Shown piece by piece: positions 31,368 to 43,625 of a stretch of DNA of 64,000 bases. The position numbers and the translations under genes were made by a program. The notes under the pieces are model-generated. The model ran no database searches. It saw only the letters and a list, made by a program, of their open reading frames with translations, and was not told the origin of the DNA. How positions within the stretch are numbered: the stretch's first letter is position 1; every line of letters starts with the position of its first letter. This stretch comes from Coniferiporia sulphurascens (lineage: Eukaryota; Basidiomycota; Agaricomycetes; Hymenochaetales; Hymenochaetaceae), in the NCBI GenBank assembly GCA_002794785.1, contig NBBA01000016.1, positions 868,001 to 932,000 of the forward strand, read 5' to 3'.

Positions 31368-32159
31368 ATGACCAGCTCTGGCGCACACCCCGAGGTAACG
31401 AGCGCGTCCGGACTCGGACCGCTCAAAGTCGGCGTGCTCCTGTGCGGCAACGTGCAGCTCCTCGACGCCGCTGCAGTCGACCTCTTCACAATGTTGACGC
31501 CGTGGTACCTCCGCGCGTGCCAGCTTCCGGACTCCATCGTCGCGCTTGGTCGCGACGTCAAGTTCCACTACATCAAGGACGTCGAAACAGACTCTGCAGC
31601 CGACGGCGCTGGGCACGCGCTCTTGACCGCTGACATGCAGGTCCGCACCACGGTAAGCCTCACACACCCACTCCTCAAGCCAGTGTCTGACTGTGTTCTA
31701 TTGTAGGACACGCTCTCCAGTGTCGGCCCGCTCGACTGCCTTCTCATTCCAGGACCCGAGCCGACATACGTCCCCTCGGCGGCAACATCCGCCTTCCTGC
31801 GCGAGCGCGTTGCAGCGGGCTGCACATTGCTCGTCGTCTGTACAGGTTCTCTGCCCGTCACATACTCGGGCGTACTCGCAGGCCGGCGCGCAACGGCGCC
31901 ACTAGGCGTCCTGCCCATGTTGCGCGCACGCGCCCCGGACGTGGCGTGGACGGAGCGCCGCTGGGAAGTGGACACGAATGAAACGGGTTCAATCTGGACG
32001 AGCGGCGGGGTCACGAACGGAATAGACATGGTTGTCGCGTACCTCCGGGCGACGTTCCCATCCGCGGTTGCGGAGCTGGTGTGTTCACTTGCAGACGTAG
32101 GAGATAGACCGCAAGAGTACACGACTAAGCCAGACCTCGTCTTGGGCAGCCTCCCGTGA
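31368..32159 (+). CDS. DJ-1/PfpI-family protein
   Basis: Class I glutamine-amidotransferase-like protein of 245 aa in two exons (31368-31652 and 31707-32159) split by a 54-nt GT-AG intron. Order of features: KVGVLLCGNVQLLDAAAVDL (first strand and helix), DCLLIPGP, then LLVVCTGS with the expected nucleophilic Cys at about residue 140 in the nucleophile elbow, VLAGRRATAPLG, WTSGGVTNGIDMVVAYL near the C-terminal side. Fungal relatives are annotated as DJ-1/PfpI proteins and include ThiJ-like and isonitrile-hydratase-like members, so the reaction cannot be assigned. An upstream in-frame extension from about 31134 exists but lacks family similarity; the ATG at 31368 is preferred. Confidence 0.87.
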
Positions 32160-32509
32160 AGAATTTCTGCTTCTTGCTTTTGATAAATAGGGGTTATTCT
32201 ATTGCTTTAAGTCGGATGTAACCATTTTGACAGTACTAGGATGCAGGCACCGTTTCCGTCTTGTAAGTCAGAGAATAAACTATCTGAATCGAGTTAATTC
32301 ACGACACCAGGAGTGGCGTCATAAATCTTTTAGTAACATATACTTTGCCCTCAAGGGCAGACGACAAAGGAGGAGGAAATCCAAAATGAGCATATTGCAA
32401 AAGTGGGTCTAAAAGAGAGGATGCGCTAAAAATATGTGCATTGTCGAAAGGAAAGTAAAAGAAAATCAAAGCAATAAACAGAAGTGTATGAGGGAGGGGA
32501 AACAGTTCC
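32160..32509. other. Convergent 3' flanks
   Basis: AT-rich spacer between the stop of the DJ-1-family gene and the stop of the minus-strand DUF6534 gene. No gene seen. Confidence 0.5.
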
Positions 32510-34368
32510 CTATACCGCATTGGAGACGTCTAATTTCGCCTCGTAAGAGTGGCCGCTGCTGGCATCAACCTCGCCTCCGGCCATCGGTTTGAGGGGATAG
32601 TCATACTGTGAGGTAAACCAGTTCAGTAAGCGGCACAGGGGGAGAGTTTCAAGAAATGTTAGAAATCACTCTCACATCTCGTAGGCTCCCGTCGGCTGTA
32701 CGCTCCATGTCGGTGTCAACCCCGTTCTCGATCTCGGTGTCGACTTTGATAGCAAAAGGCTGAGATGGGATCGTTGAACAATGCATAAAACGAGACAAGA
32801 TACCAAACGCACCCCTCTAGTGTTGCCTCTGGCGTTGTGCGCACTGGCCTCCGTGCCAAGCACTCGCCCGCCGAAGGATAAGGACGAGCCGACGGCAGTG
32901 CTTTCCGCAAACCCTTGGCGTGTCGCATTCCTGGCATTCAGTCTGGGGGAACGGCGGTTTGTGAAGCACTCAAAGTAAGGGGAATGACTGGCTTACGTTG
33001 CAAGCAGAGAGTTGGTGTACACTGGAGGCGTAATGAGTGATCGCATAAAAGTAATAAAACGAAAGAATACTCACTTCTGCTAATGCAAATGTAGAATGTG
33101 ATGTAAATGTACTCGTCGGGATAGAGAGAGACCTTATCAAATGCATGTTAGTTAGGTCATGCCTATCTCACAAAAATAAACTCACGAAAATGACCGCAAG
33201 GATCGCACAAAAACTCGTAAGAAGACCCGTGTTTACCGTGAAAATGATAAGGCGGTTGATGATCGATTCGGACCTGCGCACGCCCGTACGCGACCGGTTA
33301 AGCAGCACAATGAGCACGGCGGCTATGACGACATCCGCCACTGCCGCCAGCGCGTTCGTCATTTTCGACAGCCACGCGATCGTCACGACCTCGGCGAACG
33401 ACTTCATCTGCACACTGTGTCGGGGTAAGAATTTATAGCGCGGAAGTGATATACCGGACGCACCCTCTACTAAAGAACGATACCGCCGCGGCAAACTCAG
33501 CTAGTACGAATAGAATCAAAATTGATGCCAGGATTGTGTTCTTCGAGCTCACTGCAAGTGCTGTGAGGAGACTGGGGAAAGCAAACCAAAAACGACGGAC
33601 GACGCACGCATCCAGACACGATACACGAGGAAGCCCTGCACCAGGAGACAAACGAGGGCCTAGGGAAATAATTGACGCTGAGATGCCAGAACACCAGCTG
33701 CAAGCTATGTGCCTACACTCATTAAAACCATGACCTGAATGACAGATTATAAGTTAGGAAAGAGCCAGCGGGCCTGTAGAACTACTCACTTCCAGAGTCG
33801 GTACGATTACGAACAAGTACGCCGGGTTCCCATATTGAGAGACAAGATAAACGTAGCATGCGTGCGTAACGAGTCCCTGGTGCACAGTATCAAGCACCCA
33901 GACAAGCGCAACCTGCAGCCAATCGCAGATAAGCGATTCCGCGCGAGGAACCAGCTAGGAGCGGAAAGACATACATGAGTTTTGAGGGTCCATTTGTCCT
34001 TCGGGTAGCCCTGAGCGAGCGAGAAGGGTTAACATCAGCCAAAGTAAGGGAATAGCGGCGCACGAACGCTGTAATAGTAATATAGCTGAACTGTCCCCAC
34101 ACCCCACAAGCTGAATAAACGCGCTATTAGTTTTTGCAGACGCATGGATAAATTCCCCGTCACGTACGCCATAGCAAACCTAAAGGCAAAGAAACATCAG
34201 GTACCTGTGAATAGCCAGGAGTGTACAAAAGGGAAACATACACGACACCGAGGTACAGCGCGCCCATCTGAAAATTTACATCCGAAGCTAAGATTAACAT
34301 GCACATTGCAGATCATCGGCCGAACGTACGGTGTTGTCTAGTGCAGGTAATCCCGTCGAAGTGCTCAT
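32510..34368 (-). CDS. DUF6534-type multi-pass membrane protein
   Basis: Fungal membrane protein of unknown function with about seven helices. Exon 1 (34330-34368) is MSTSTGLPALDNT. Following exons read MGALYLGVV, then LWGVGTVQLYYYYS, GYPKDKWTLKT, WVLDTVHQGLVTHACYVYLV, SQYGNPAYLF, ALVCLLVQGFLVYRVWM, LASILILFVLAEFAAAV, and the DUF6534 hallmark FAEVVTIAWLSKMTNALAAV, RSRTGVRRSESIINRLIIFT and VNTGLLTSFCAI. A conserved end DEYIYITFYICI...YTNSLLATLNARNATRQG and a polar tail ending SYEAKLDVSNAV close the frame at 32510. Introns are short and join in frame. This gene looks intact. It belongs to the same family as 39363-40914. Role unknown; proposals of receptor-like function for these basidiomycete proteins are inference. 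Confidence 0.85.
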
Positions 34369-37300
34369 GTCTGCCTCGTTGCACGATGCACGTTACGATT
34401 GGACGCGAGTGGTAGGTGTGAGGGACAGGAGCGAGAAGAGGGAAACAAGCAGACGAAGAGAAGCCCGCAGCCCCGACGCCCCTTTTTACTTCGTCCTCGC
34501 ACCCTGTGTTTAAAGCCGTTTGAGCGCGCGAGCTCGCCACCAATTCATTCGCAGCAAGCGAGTACTGCTTGGTAAGTATTTTGAAGAAGCCAACAGAAGC
34601 AGCAGTTAATGAAGTCACTTTTCGAAAATGAACCTTCCATTCCGGTAACAATATCTATAGTTTTGCACGGTCGTGCTCTTGTCTTTCCGCACTCGCAGGT
34701 CACCTTGACCATGGAAGGTAATATCTTAGGAAACGCGGGAGAAGTCAGTAAATGAGTGTGTGGAAAATAAATTAAGGAGGCAAGCCCTTACGGGACCACT
34801 TGTGCTTCTCGTTCTTTTCCTTTTCTCGAAATCACGAGTAGTGATGACCCTTCCGGATTCTGTTACATGTCGTAATCCGTTGGAAATGCGCTGCCACAAT
34901 TTCATCCGCTGGGCAAATACTTGGCTGCAAAACAAGTCCTTACTGGGGCGTTGATGCTGCCCCAGACCAGTTCAAAGACAAGGATGAAAGGCACTAACTG
35001 AAAACTACAGATACGGGTCGGGCGTTAAGGGGCTCTGCTTGGGACATTCCGTATGGCAACAAGCAAATATACTTACGGCGTACGTATCCCGGTCTAAGAA
35101 GCGTTGTTTCTTTTCTGCTTGAAGATCTCAGGCTCAAGCGAAAATATCTTCTCGGCTTCTTGGTTACCGTGGACGCCAAATTCTTAAATCGCAGGCACTG
35201 TCCACCCCCATGTCGATCAAGTACAAGCCTACGGACACTGTAAGGTAGGCATTGGCGTAGAGTGCAATATTCTCAGCGAGTTTTGTTGGCTTGCGCTGGA
35301 GAGGTGAGGCCCGCGGGCGGAAAGACGGCGTTCATGTATTACGTACGCATTATGCTTATGTACAAGATCTGTCCAAGGTACTATCACAGATCCATGTGCA
35401 CTCTTGCTCCGCTCTTTTATCTTTATTTCTTCTCTTTCTTTTCACTTTTCAGATCTTTGCGGATACACACGTTTGCCCGACTATTCGTTTGCCGACTCTC
35501 GGACCCGGAAGCGCCCGCCCCAGCTTCAGGCGGACCGCCTAGACTAATGGTCACGGTTTACTACTAACTAGCTTTTACTTTCTTTTTCAACCCCGCGCCG
35601 TTGTGGCCAGTAGCAGTACAGACACCGGCGCCGGTCGGGGTGCCAGTGTGCACATGCTTCAACTCATGGGTAAAAAAATTCGGGTGTGTACGGATCTCTG
35701 AAATCTCTATTATGTTCTCGGCTCATGTGGCAAGTTGAAGCTGCCGACGCCTGTGGATCGTTTACGGACGCGATATTTCATACATTCAAAGATGATTGTA
35801 TGATGATGGCTTGACGCGTATCACAGCCCCAATAAGATATGCAAAAGCAAGGCGAATATATGTACGTTACCAATATGAACAAATAATCAGAGATGCAATA
35901 TCTCGTAACTTACAAACCATTAGACCATCAAACAACCCGAGAATTTCGGACGTGAATTTTTCCATACGTGGAGAGCAACTCCATATAGCCCGGTACAATG
36001 GAACGTTCCGCATCGCGTAAACTTTTACGTTAAGGTATATACGTATACCCCTCGGTGTGTAAATCTCCAACCTCCTGATCTCGTTGTAATTATCTTTTAT
36101 CCGGCTTCCTCTGAAAGAAGAAAGAGAGGGTCGCCGCTGTAAGAAATTCGATAATACCACGGATCTACTACTAGTTGGCACACAAAAAAACCAGTAATTT
36201 CCCTCGCGGCAGTACTGCGTATTTTTAGTTCGGTTCGCTCATCGCTCATTATAAATAGTTTATACAGGAACTATCTAAGGCACTCGACAGGGCTGTCGCA
36301 AATGTCCATTTATTTATGCTGATATCCTGTGAAGCTGTATCTCATCTGGGTTTGGCTCGCGGCCCAGTTGCTTCGTTGATTAAGAGCTGCCAAAGGACTG
36401 CGATCCGTGCCGAGAAATATCCGAAGTCCTTGTCAGACTTTTTCGATGGGGTTACGGGAAAGGGAGTTGGCCGTCTCCAGGTCCCGACGCCAGCAAAGGC
36501 CAAGGAAGGAGACCGCAGACGCGAGAAAATTTCTAAGTTTCAGAGCACGGATCATTTCGAAGCCCTTTTTTATTTAAAAAAAACACAGTGCTCATCAGGT
36601 AACCGGAGCCGCTAAAACCTTGGGCCAGGATTAAATATAGGGACGTCAGTTCCGCGCGATGGTGAAATTACACAGAACCCCATACAGCGACGGAGCAAAC
36701 CTAATCAATTACCGGGGGAAGTTACTTTCGCATTCCCGGCAAGAAGTGAGCCTTTCAGCGCGCTCCGAAGAATACCGAAGGGGTGTGCTTCAGGTGCCGG
36801 AAGAGCATTTAGCTGCAAAGAAGTCCCTGTCAAGGTAGCGAACCATTTGTTGGAAGCCGGGAACGAGTTTCGGTTTACCGGTGATGCTCTGGCGATGGGT
36901 AGCCCAGTGGGAGACCCGGCGTTTTTCTCCCCTCTTGCTTTCAATTTTAAAGCTTTCACGATTTCCACCTACTGCGTTATAGACTTACCTGCACCGCAAT
37001 TTCTTGGTGAGGTCGCAAGCATTACAGTACTGTGCAAGGTCAAGTCACGGAATGAATTGAAGCCAAGGACTTGTCAGCGGTGCGAGACTTATATCAGCTC
37101 TTATAAAACGTCTTGCGCGGGACTCCCATCTCGGACGGAGACTGAACTGGGTCACAGCTTGCTCGGAAAATACCAGATACTGCAAGGTTTTCGTTTGCCA
37201 AGGAGTTCTGATCGCGTCAGACCCTAGAATTTTAGGTGTGAAAGGTTTGCTTCACATTCGACTGTGCTATCACTGGCAGGTGCCATCACATCAATTAGCA

Positions 37301-37740
37301 TGCAGACGTCCATTTGTTGATTATCGACTTTGTGTGAAGTTGATTAGCATCGGCGGCGAGTCAACCTGACTCTATCATTTCGTCGACAGGTGGTTACTGT
37401 GATTAATGCGAAGAGGCTATGTCCAGGTTGATTGGAATATCACAATGTGCCGGCGGCGAATCCCATGTGGCGATGTAAGGAGGATGGACGGGAAAGGATT
37501 ACGTAATATACACAGAAACTCACCCCGTCACACCTGTACGCTCCTTAGCTTTAGACCACCTGTATCTCGCGTTGCGAATACACTGAGTTCAAAGTAGCTC
37601 ACTGGTGTGTCTAAGGTTCACCCCTACAGGCGACTCGTATACGTGAAAGGATTCAGGCAACATACTACGGGTATCTATCCATCAAGCGCCTTCTCTCGCC
37701 GCTCATTTGGTCGCTGCTTGTTCTGCTACGAGTATCTCCC
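34369..37740. other. 3.4-kb stretch without a supported gene
   Basis: Only short, motif-free open frames. A purine/pyrimidine-biased stretch occurs near 35400-35460. A segment near 36850-36950 is weakly similar to 9840-9930, suggesting a shared decayed element. Nothing else recognised. Confidence 0.4.
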
Positions 37741-38643
37741 ATGGTCGTTTCTCTGCCCCATGAAATCGCTTTCCCCATCGTTCAGGAGGCGGCGCGGACA
37801 CCAGGTCAAGATGCGACACGTTTCCTCTATGTCTCCAAATTGATTAAGTCGTGGGTTGAGCCTATTCTTTACTCGACAGTTTTCCTATATACGCCGGACC
37901 ACGTCTCGTCGTTCGCTAGGACGATGACTTCGGAATCTTCTTCTGCGTCCAGGCTCGCCCAGTTTGTCATCCATGTCGTTGTCTTCAGCCGCTTAACTCG
38001 GGATCATGAAGGAATGCTAGGGGTGATATTAGAAAAGTGCTCAAAGCTGACATATCTGGCGGTGCATACCCCGGATATGCCATGGCTATGGAATCGCAGC
38101 ACCGATGTCTATCTGCAGCTCACAAGGCTGACTCTCTTCAGCCCATACTCTATACACGCCGTGAACTCGACTGTGTCGTACTACGCCAAACTTCTGTACA
38201 TCAGACACCTTCACCTCGTAAACCCCAGCAGGCAGATCCTAAGCTTCCTCTCCTCAAAGCCGGGAAGGAAGGAGCAAGTACTCTTATTGGAGCAACTAGT
38301 CATCGAGGTTGCGTGGGATCGGACTGTATTCGAATATATCGGGGAAGATGCCGTAGTGGAGTTCAGTACAGTCCGGGACTTCCTCCAGGAGGTTGTCCGG
38401 GAAGAGACCCGGCTTCCACCCATGTGCAGTATCATGGTCAAAGTCAGAGCTCCGGCAGACCTCCCTGACTCCTTCGAGGCCCTAGTTTCAAGCTGGAGAA
38501 ACAATTTTCGGGTGGGTGTCGTTGACAGAATTGTCGCCCCCGAACCCCATGTTGGCAAAACGATGGACGTCGTTTCTTTTTTCTCGCCAGTCCGAGGAGC
38601 AGTCGAAGAAGTTATAGAGTTGTGGGAACGAGGACCATTATAG
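37741..38643 (+). CDS. F-box-like protein
   Basis: Intronless frame of 300 aa starting MVVSLPHEIAFPIVQEAART. The first 50 residues fit the F-box pattern common in Agaricomycetes (LPxEI...TRFLYVSKLIKSWVEPILY), expected to bind Skp1 in an SCF ubiquitin ligase. The remainder (SKLTYLAVHTPDMPWLW, LTRLTLFSPYS, IRHLHLVNPSRQILSFLSSK) resembles the loose leucine-rich layers that follow the F-box in these proteins. Such genes occur in large, fast-evolving families. Target unknown. The lack of introns is usual for this class. Start chosen at the ATG directly before the F-box. Confidence 0.72.
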   Translation: MVVSLPHEIAFPIVQEAARTPGQDATRFLYVSKLIKSWVEPILYSTVFLYTPDHVSSFARTMTSESSSASRLAQFVIHVVVFSRLTRDHEGMLGVILEKCSKLTYLAVHTPDMPWLWNRSTDVYLQLTRLTLFSPYSIHAVNSTVSYYAKLLYIRHLHLVNPSRQILSFLSSKPGRKEQVLLLEQLVIEVAWDRTVFEYIGEDAVVEFSTVRDFLQEVVREETRLPPMCSIMVKVRAPADLPDSFEALVSSWRNNFRVGVVDRIVAPEPHVGKTMDVVSFFSPVRGAVEEVIELWERGPL

Positions 38644-39362
38644 GTTAGGCGCACTTTCTTCCTCTCTTCCCCTCCGACGCGACTTTGCTAACTTTGTTTC
38701 CCACTTGAGACTACAAATTAGGATGATTGGAGGGACTTCTTCGCATCCGTGCCGAACGTTGTCTCATACCACATAGTGCATACTGTCTTTGATGGATTTT
38801 TACGTGTATTTTTGTTGGTACTTATCTCCTTTACCGACTTATACTTATAAGAGATTGTAGTATTTATGTATCCGTAGTCATTACGGTCTAATTACGGCGG
38901 GATCAGACGATGGATATAAACAAGATTTGCCATCTCCGTCATGTACCTCTTTTTGCTCAGAGTCAATGCTTCCCCGATCATATCACGCTATATACGATTC
39001 CCTGTACTAGCTTTTCTTTTGGCATTTGCAGTTGTGATATGAAGGTTTTCCCCTTGGAAGATTTCGGTGTATAATGGAATGCTCCCAACTCTACGTTGGT
39101 GTGGTCTTAAATCCGCCTTGAAAGCACTAGCATAATAGAGATGTAGCGCAAAGTTGCGTTACAGGGTAGCATGTTCGGCGTAGTCTGAGCAGAAACGAAC
39201 TCTAATGTTTGTCTGATTGACCCTTAGCTAGCAATCCGGTCCTGCCTTATCCACGAGCAAATAAACCTTCATACCGATTAAATAAGCACCCGTCTTTGTA
39301 ATTCTAAATTTAAATACTGGAAGGCCCGGCCTAATGTAGGACTTTACATGCTTTGTATACTA
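38644..39362. other. Intergenic; no gene seen
   Basis: AT-rich, no open frame with recognisable content; convergent 3' flanks of the F-box-like gene and the second DUF6534 gene. Confidence 0.5.
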
Positions 39363-40914
39363 CTAAACCATTTTCTCTTCAATGCTAGCTTCGCCATCAT
39401 GACATCCATTGTGGTGCGAGTTGAGGGAAGAACCCCGAGCTCTAGGAACTACCGTGGGATCTGTGTGCTCCCGAAAAACGCATTCAGCCGTGTTTGTGGC
39501 GTGCGGGAGTGAAGTGTTTCCGTCGTTTGTAACAGGTCGGGCGAACCGCATGACCGCATGATCCTCGCTCTCTGCGCTACCGGTGATGCTGGCGTGGGGC
39601 TTCTGGCGAGAGTTCAATCTGAGGAGTTAGCAAACATTTCAGTACCGGACATGTGAAGAGAAAATGAGGATGCTGACAGGGCGAGAGCCGAGTTGAGGTA
39701 CACTAATGACAGGAAGAATATGAGTCGTACATCTTGCCAATAAATCTGTTCGAAATCTTACGCTTTGGTATAACGAGGTTGAAAGTCCAGTAAATCAAGG
39801 ATCCGGGACATGCGACAATAAACGTAATCAGGGCAATGACAGCCAAAGCACCTGTAGCTAAGCTCGTCGTAACGATATATAATATCAGACGGGTTATAAG
39901 AGCATCCGTCCGTTTGATTCCGGAACGGAGCAAACGTAGGAGAATGGTTAAGATAGAGGCGATGGAGACATCCACGAATGCACTGATGGAGTTCATTACA
40001 AGCTCGCTGGTGCCTACGGTTGCTATTTGCGCACCTCCGGGATTATCATAAGTTTGTTTATAATAGACAGCAGTAGCCACGAACTGGCCCGTGACGAGGA
40101 CCACGAGAGTGCCGGTTAAGACATAGTTTCTCTTGCTCACTTAGTGGATCTCATCAGCATGTTATTTTAGTACGCAACGGAAGGCTTACAGTGCCAGATG
40201 CGTTTTATGAACAGGGATTGTGCGAGAACACTGACAAAGGCTGCGTAGATGGTCGTATCAAGCAGAGTCCTAAGGAAAGTAAGGAATTATTGCAGATTGA
40301 TGACGTTTAGAGTCAATCACCTACCTCTCAAAAACCTTAAGGTTATCAATGAGACGAAAATTCGTCACGAAGTAAGAATATAAGGACGTCAAGAGGAACG
40401 CTTGGTGCACAGTGTCAAATGCATATAAAAGGAATACGTGTAGCTTCAGCCACCATCTGTCGGTATCTGAAAAGTCCTGTAACGGCAGTGTTAATCCGGG
40501 TAAGCGATAACCAAGGTTCTGATGATGCCTAAAGACAAACGTCGTAGTAGGAGTAGAGCTGAACGCTTCCGGCGCCCCAAAAACTGAATTACCCGAGTCT
40601 GGTTTAGAGTTTTGCAATAGATAACGAAACAAAGGATCACTTGCGCTGTGGAAAGTCTGGAAACCGGGAGGAGGAGGAGGAGGAGGAGGAGGAGAAGGAG
40701 GAAGAGGAGGAGAAGGAGGAAGTTAGTCTTTTTCAGAAGACAGTTTGGCGTGGCGGATCTGGCTAGCACTCACATTCCCCCTAGAAGGAGGCACCCAAGC
40801 TAAAAAAACCATACACAAGTGGACATGTTCAGCCCATCATAGAAGGAAAAGACTCAGAGAGAGAAATAGACGTACACTACCGTCCAACGAAGAGAATCCA
40901 ATGATAGAGCTCAT
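39363..40914 (-). CDS. DUF6534-type membrane protein, C-terminal join uncertain
   Basis: Second member of the family at 32510-34368. Start ATG 40914 (MSSIIGFSSLDGS), then LGCLLLGGM, LSTAQVILCFVIYC, DTDRWWLKLHVFLLYAFDTV, HQAFLLTSLYSYFVTNF, TLLDTTIYAAFVSVLAQSLF, KRNYVLTGTLVVLVTGQFVA, and the hallmark RSGIKRTDALITRLILYIVT with SLATGALAVIALITF. The exon holding KMYDSYSSCH closes at 39703. The family's tail LNSRQKPHASITG lies downstream (39363-39617). Joining them needs a donor at GTACGA inside that exon (giving GKI-LNSR); otherwise the protein stops at 39703 and the tail is a relic. The third intron holds a GGA-repeat (see 40669-40724). Membrane role unknown. Confidence 0.78.
40669..40724. repeat. 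GGA/GGAGAA microsatellite inside an intron
   Basis: About 56 bases of almost pure (GGA)n with GAA variants on the plus strand. On the coding minus strand it is a continuous CTCC/TTCC pyrimidine run ending in CCGGTTTCCAG, the acceptor of an intron of the DUF6534 gene, so it forms a greatly expanded polypyrimidine tract. Confidence 0.8.
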
Positions 40915-42179
40915 GGTGATATAAGTAGGCACAGAGAAATTGAGTACTCCTACAGTCACTGTCGATGTACTATGCAACCTTTCCGGAAGGCTATTGACCA
41001 CGGGAGGAGCGTTCAGTCAGAGTGGAAAGAGGCATACAGGAACGAATGGATTATAAGCGCAGGAGAAACGCAGAAATGCAAGAATAGACGACCATTTTAT
41101 TGAAGCGGGTTGTCTTGATGAAGGGTGACGGAGGGGCCAATCGCGATAAGCGGGTTGATAGTGCGCTGTGGCGAAACATGTTCAGCCTCTTTTAAATTCA
41201 TTGATGAATGTTGAAAGAGCGAGACCTTAGGTCGTACTACTTTGGATACAATGTGTATCGCCATGCCGGGATACATGCTGTCTAAAGCTAGGCAGTTGAA
41301 TCATAGCCTACAAGCTTTGTCTGCTTTATGTAATGTTTTCCCACGTTTATCATTTATTTTGTGTTGGTCCGTATGTTTGTGGAATTTTTGTAATGCCTCA
41401 GTCTCCTCTTACGACACTTCTACCACCACTGCAAAGGTCATGTCCCAAGGGCCACGACTCATTTGAGCGCTGTTTTGCGCTGGTTTTGACACTGCAAAAT
41501 GTTCAAATTCGACCACAACCCTTTACACAGTCCATGCTCTTCAAAGATCGGGGTTGGCAATCACCGAACAAAATTTCACATAGTACCTTCATCAATACTT
41601 CTAAGGAATCAAGTCCTCGTCATACCGGTAGCGTGGAAAAAAACCTAGGCTTGGCCGCTCGCAGCGGGCTGTGGTGTTTTGCTGTCCAACGTGTTCAGTG
41701 ATGAACAAAATATGGAGTTCCTCTCACACGGCCTTCCTATTACAATACAAGGACTCGGAAAGCACATTAATGTATAGTTATGCAGCTTCACCATGGTTGA
41801 AAGTACAAGTCGCCTGCGCTATGGGCAATCGAGTCGCAGCTTCAAAGATCGGCGTGACACGTCAAAGGCAGCGGCCGCTGGCGAGGTCTGACTCAGACCT
41901 TTCCTTGGTGCAACGACAAATTGCTGTGTATCTCCGCAAATAGTGTCCCCAGTACAATATTACCAATGATGCGATTTCTCTGGGCGCGGCCCACAGCATC
42001 TCATTCATCAGCACGGATTTAAACTACGGACAACTCTTGGAGCTACTATAATATGTCTCTCTCCGTACTGTACGTTACTTCGGCTATCCGGCGTTAAGCT
42101 GGCGCTACAGTCTATAAAGTGCATTGAATCTCATCCGTATCGTACCTGCTTTCAGATCAACATCCGATTCTCAACCACT
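40915..42179. other. Divergent intergenic region
   Basis: Separates the minus-strand DUF6534 gene from the plus-strand seven-helix gene. Short frames near 41242-41943 have no recognisable domain. TATA-like element at 42113. Confidence 0.45.
42113..42118 (+). promoter_or_regulatory. TATA-like box
   Basis: TATAAA 67 bases before the ATG at 42180 of the seven-helix gene. Position and sequence only. Confidence 0.4.
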
Positions 42180-43625
42180 ATGGCAATTGGACCCGACGTG
42201 GTCTTCTTGCTCATACTACCGATCGAGGGGGCGCTATTTGGTACGTCCCTTTTGCATTTTTATTAGATCCCCCAAATGTGCTAATTTCCTTTTATGTCGT
42301 CCTGGAGGGCTATTCACAATGCTTTTTGCAACTACAATACACATCTTGGTTAATCGTCAGAAGAAAACACACGATCTGAATATTCCGTTGGTAGCCGTTT
42401 CCGTATTACTCTATGTCGTGGCATTCGTGGTACGCAAGCTGGTTGGTATCTCTGTTCATTAGGAAAGTCACGCATAATCGCAGCATTTATGTCTGAACGA
42501 GCACAGAGATTATGTTGCATTTATCGAACAGCGAGATGAAACTCCTGCAGTTTTTCTTTCCAGCCTGACAGATAGATTCTATCTTGCTAAGGAAGCTCTG
42601 TATGTTGTACAGACAACAATAGCCGACACGTTCCTTGTGCGCAGTCTCCTTGTATCTGAAGCATCTCCTTCAAGTTCTAGCTGCCTTACCCTTCTTCCGT
42701 TCTTACAGGTCTATCGTCTGTATGTAGTATGGGCAAGGGATAAAAGGCTCCTTTTCGCAGCCTCGATACCCCTATTTGCTAGTATAGGTATGTCAAAACC
42801 ATGTCGTCTCTCTACAAACCCTTTTGAATACTCATATTGTCCGTGAAGTGACTGGAATTATGGCAGTAATCAGTGTGGCAAATGCCTCATCATTAACCCC
42901 GATTTTCGCTATCAAACTCAGAGATTGGATCATTTCATTCTTTGTGATCACGCTCTTTACGAATTTAAGCTGTACCGGTTTGTCCTGATTCCAATTACTG
43001 CTGCCCTGGGGCCTGTACTAATGAATCAAACCTAACTTTATCTGGTTTGTTTCATGAAGCTCTCATCGCGTACAAGGTGTGGTGGATGGAACGCCAGCTG
43101 GCTGCGTTCTCACAATCCTCGGGCAGTTTCAGACCTGTGGTGGTCATCGTGACCGAGTCGGGCGCTGTTTACTCTGCGTCACTGATTGCGTTATTGGCTA
43201 TGTACATCAACGGAACTTGGGCCTTCTACTTCATGATCGACTCGATGCCAGACATTATCGTAAGCCGAAAATAAAGTCTCGTCCTGCAATACTCGAAAAG
43301 TTATTAATTCAATACAACGCAGGGCATTGTTTTCTCGCTCATTATTGTGCGGATAAGTCTGGAAAGCTCAGCCGGAGAGACAAGGCTACCCAGTTTGCCG
43401 AAATGGCAGCCTGCGTCCCAAGTATCCAACGGGCACATTCAGGGTGACCAGCTGGTACTTCCCATGCAGCCCCTCATTGTCCAAATTCGAGAGGATATGT
43501 GCACTAGAGACGACAACGGGAAATTTATCAGACGGGGATCAATGAGAAGTGCGCCGCCGCCGCCAACATCGGACGCTGGCATAGCAGGAGAAAAGCAGTT
43601 CGAGAGCGATGGTTACGCTTCGTGA
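42180..43625 (+). CDS. Seven-helix membrane protein of unknown function
   Basis: Multi-exon gene of a type common in Agaricomycetes. Exon 1 is MAIGPDVVFLLILPIEGALF, interrupted by an intron, then LFTMLFATTIHILV with the basic loop NRQKKTHDL and LVAVSVLLYVVAFV. Further helices are VYRLYVVWARDKRLLFAAS, EVTGIMAVISVANASSLTP, WIISFFVITLFTNLSC, LIAYKVWWMERQLAA, ESGAVYSASLIALLAMYING, WAFYFMIDSMPDIIGIVFS and LIIVRISLE. The C-terminal tail is polar, with LIVQIREDM and a proline run before TGA at 43623-43625. The order fits a seven-helix topology with a cytosolic tail. Exon borders between 42440 and 42650 are approximate. No catalytic motif seen; it is not a convincing match to the STE3 pheromone receptors. 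Confidence 0.72.

Noticed and set aside
31331..32122. Minus-strand frames opposite the DJ-1-family gene
   Set aside because: GC-rich antisense shadows; no domain, and the plus strand gives the complete fold.
42180..43625. STE3-type pheromone receptor (mating-type locus)
   Set aside because: Seven helices are present but the conserved sequence features I would expect of STE3 receptors are not, and I found no nearby CaaX pheromone precursor.
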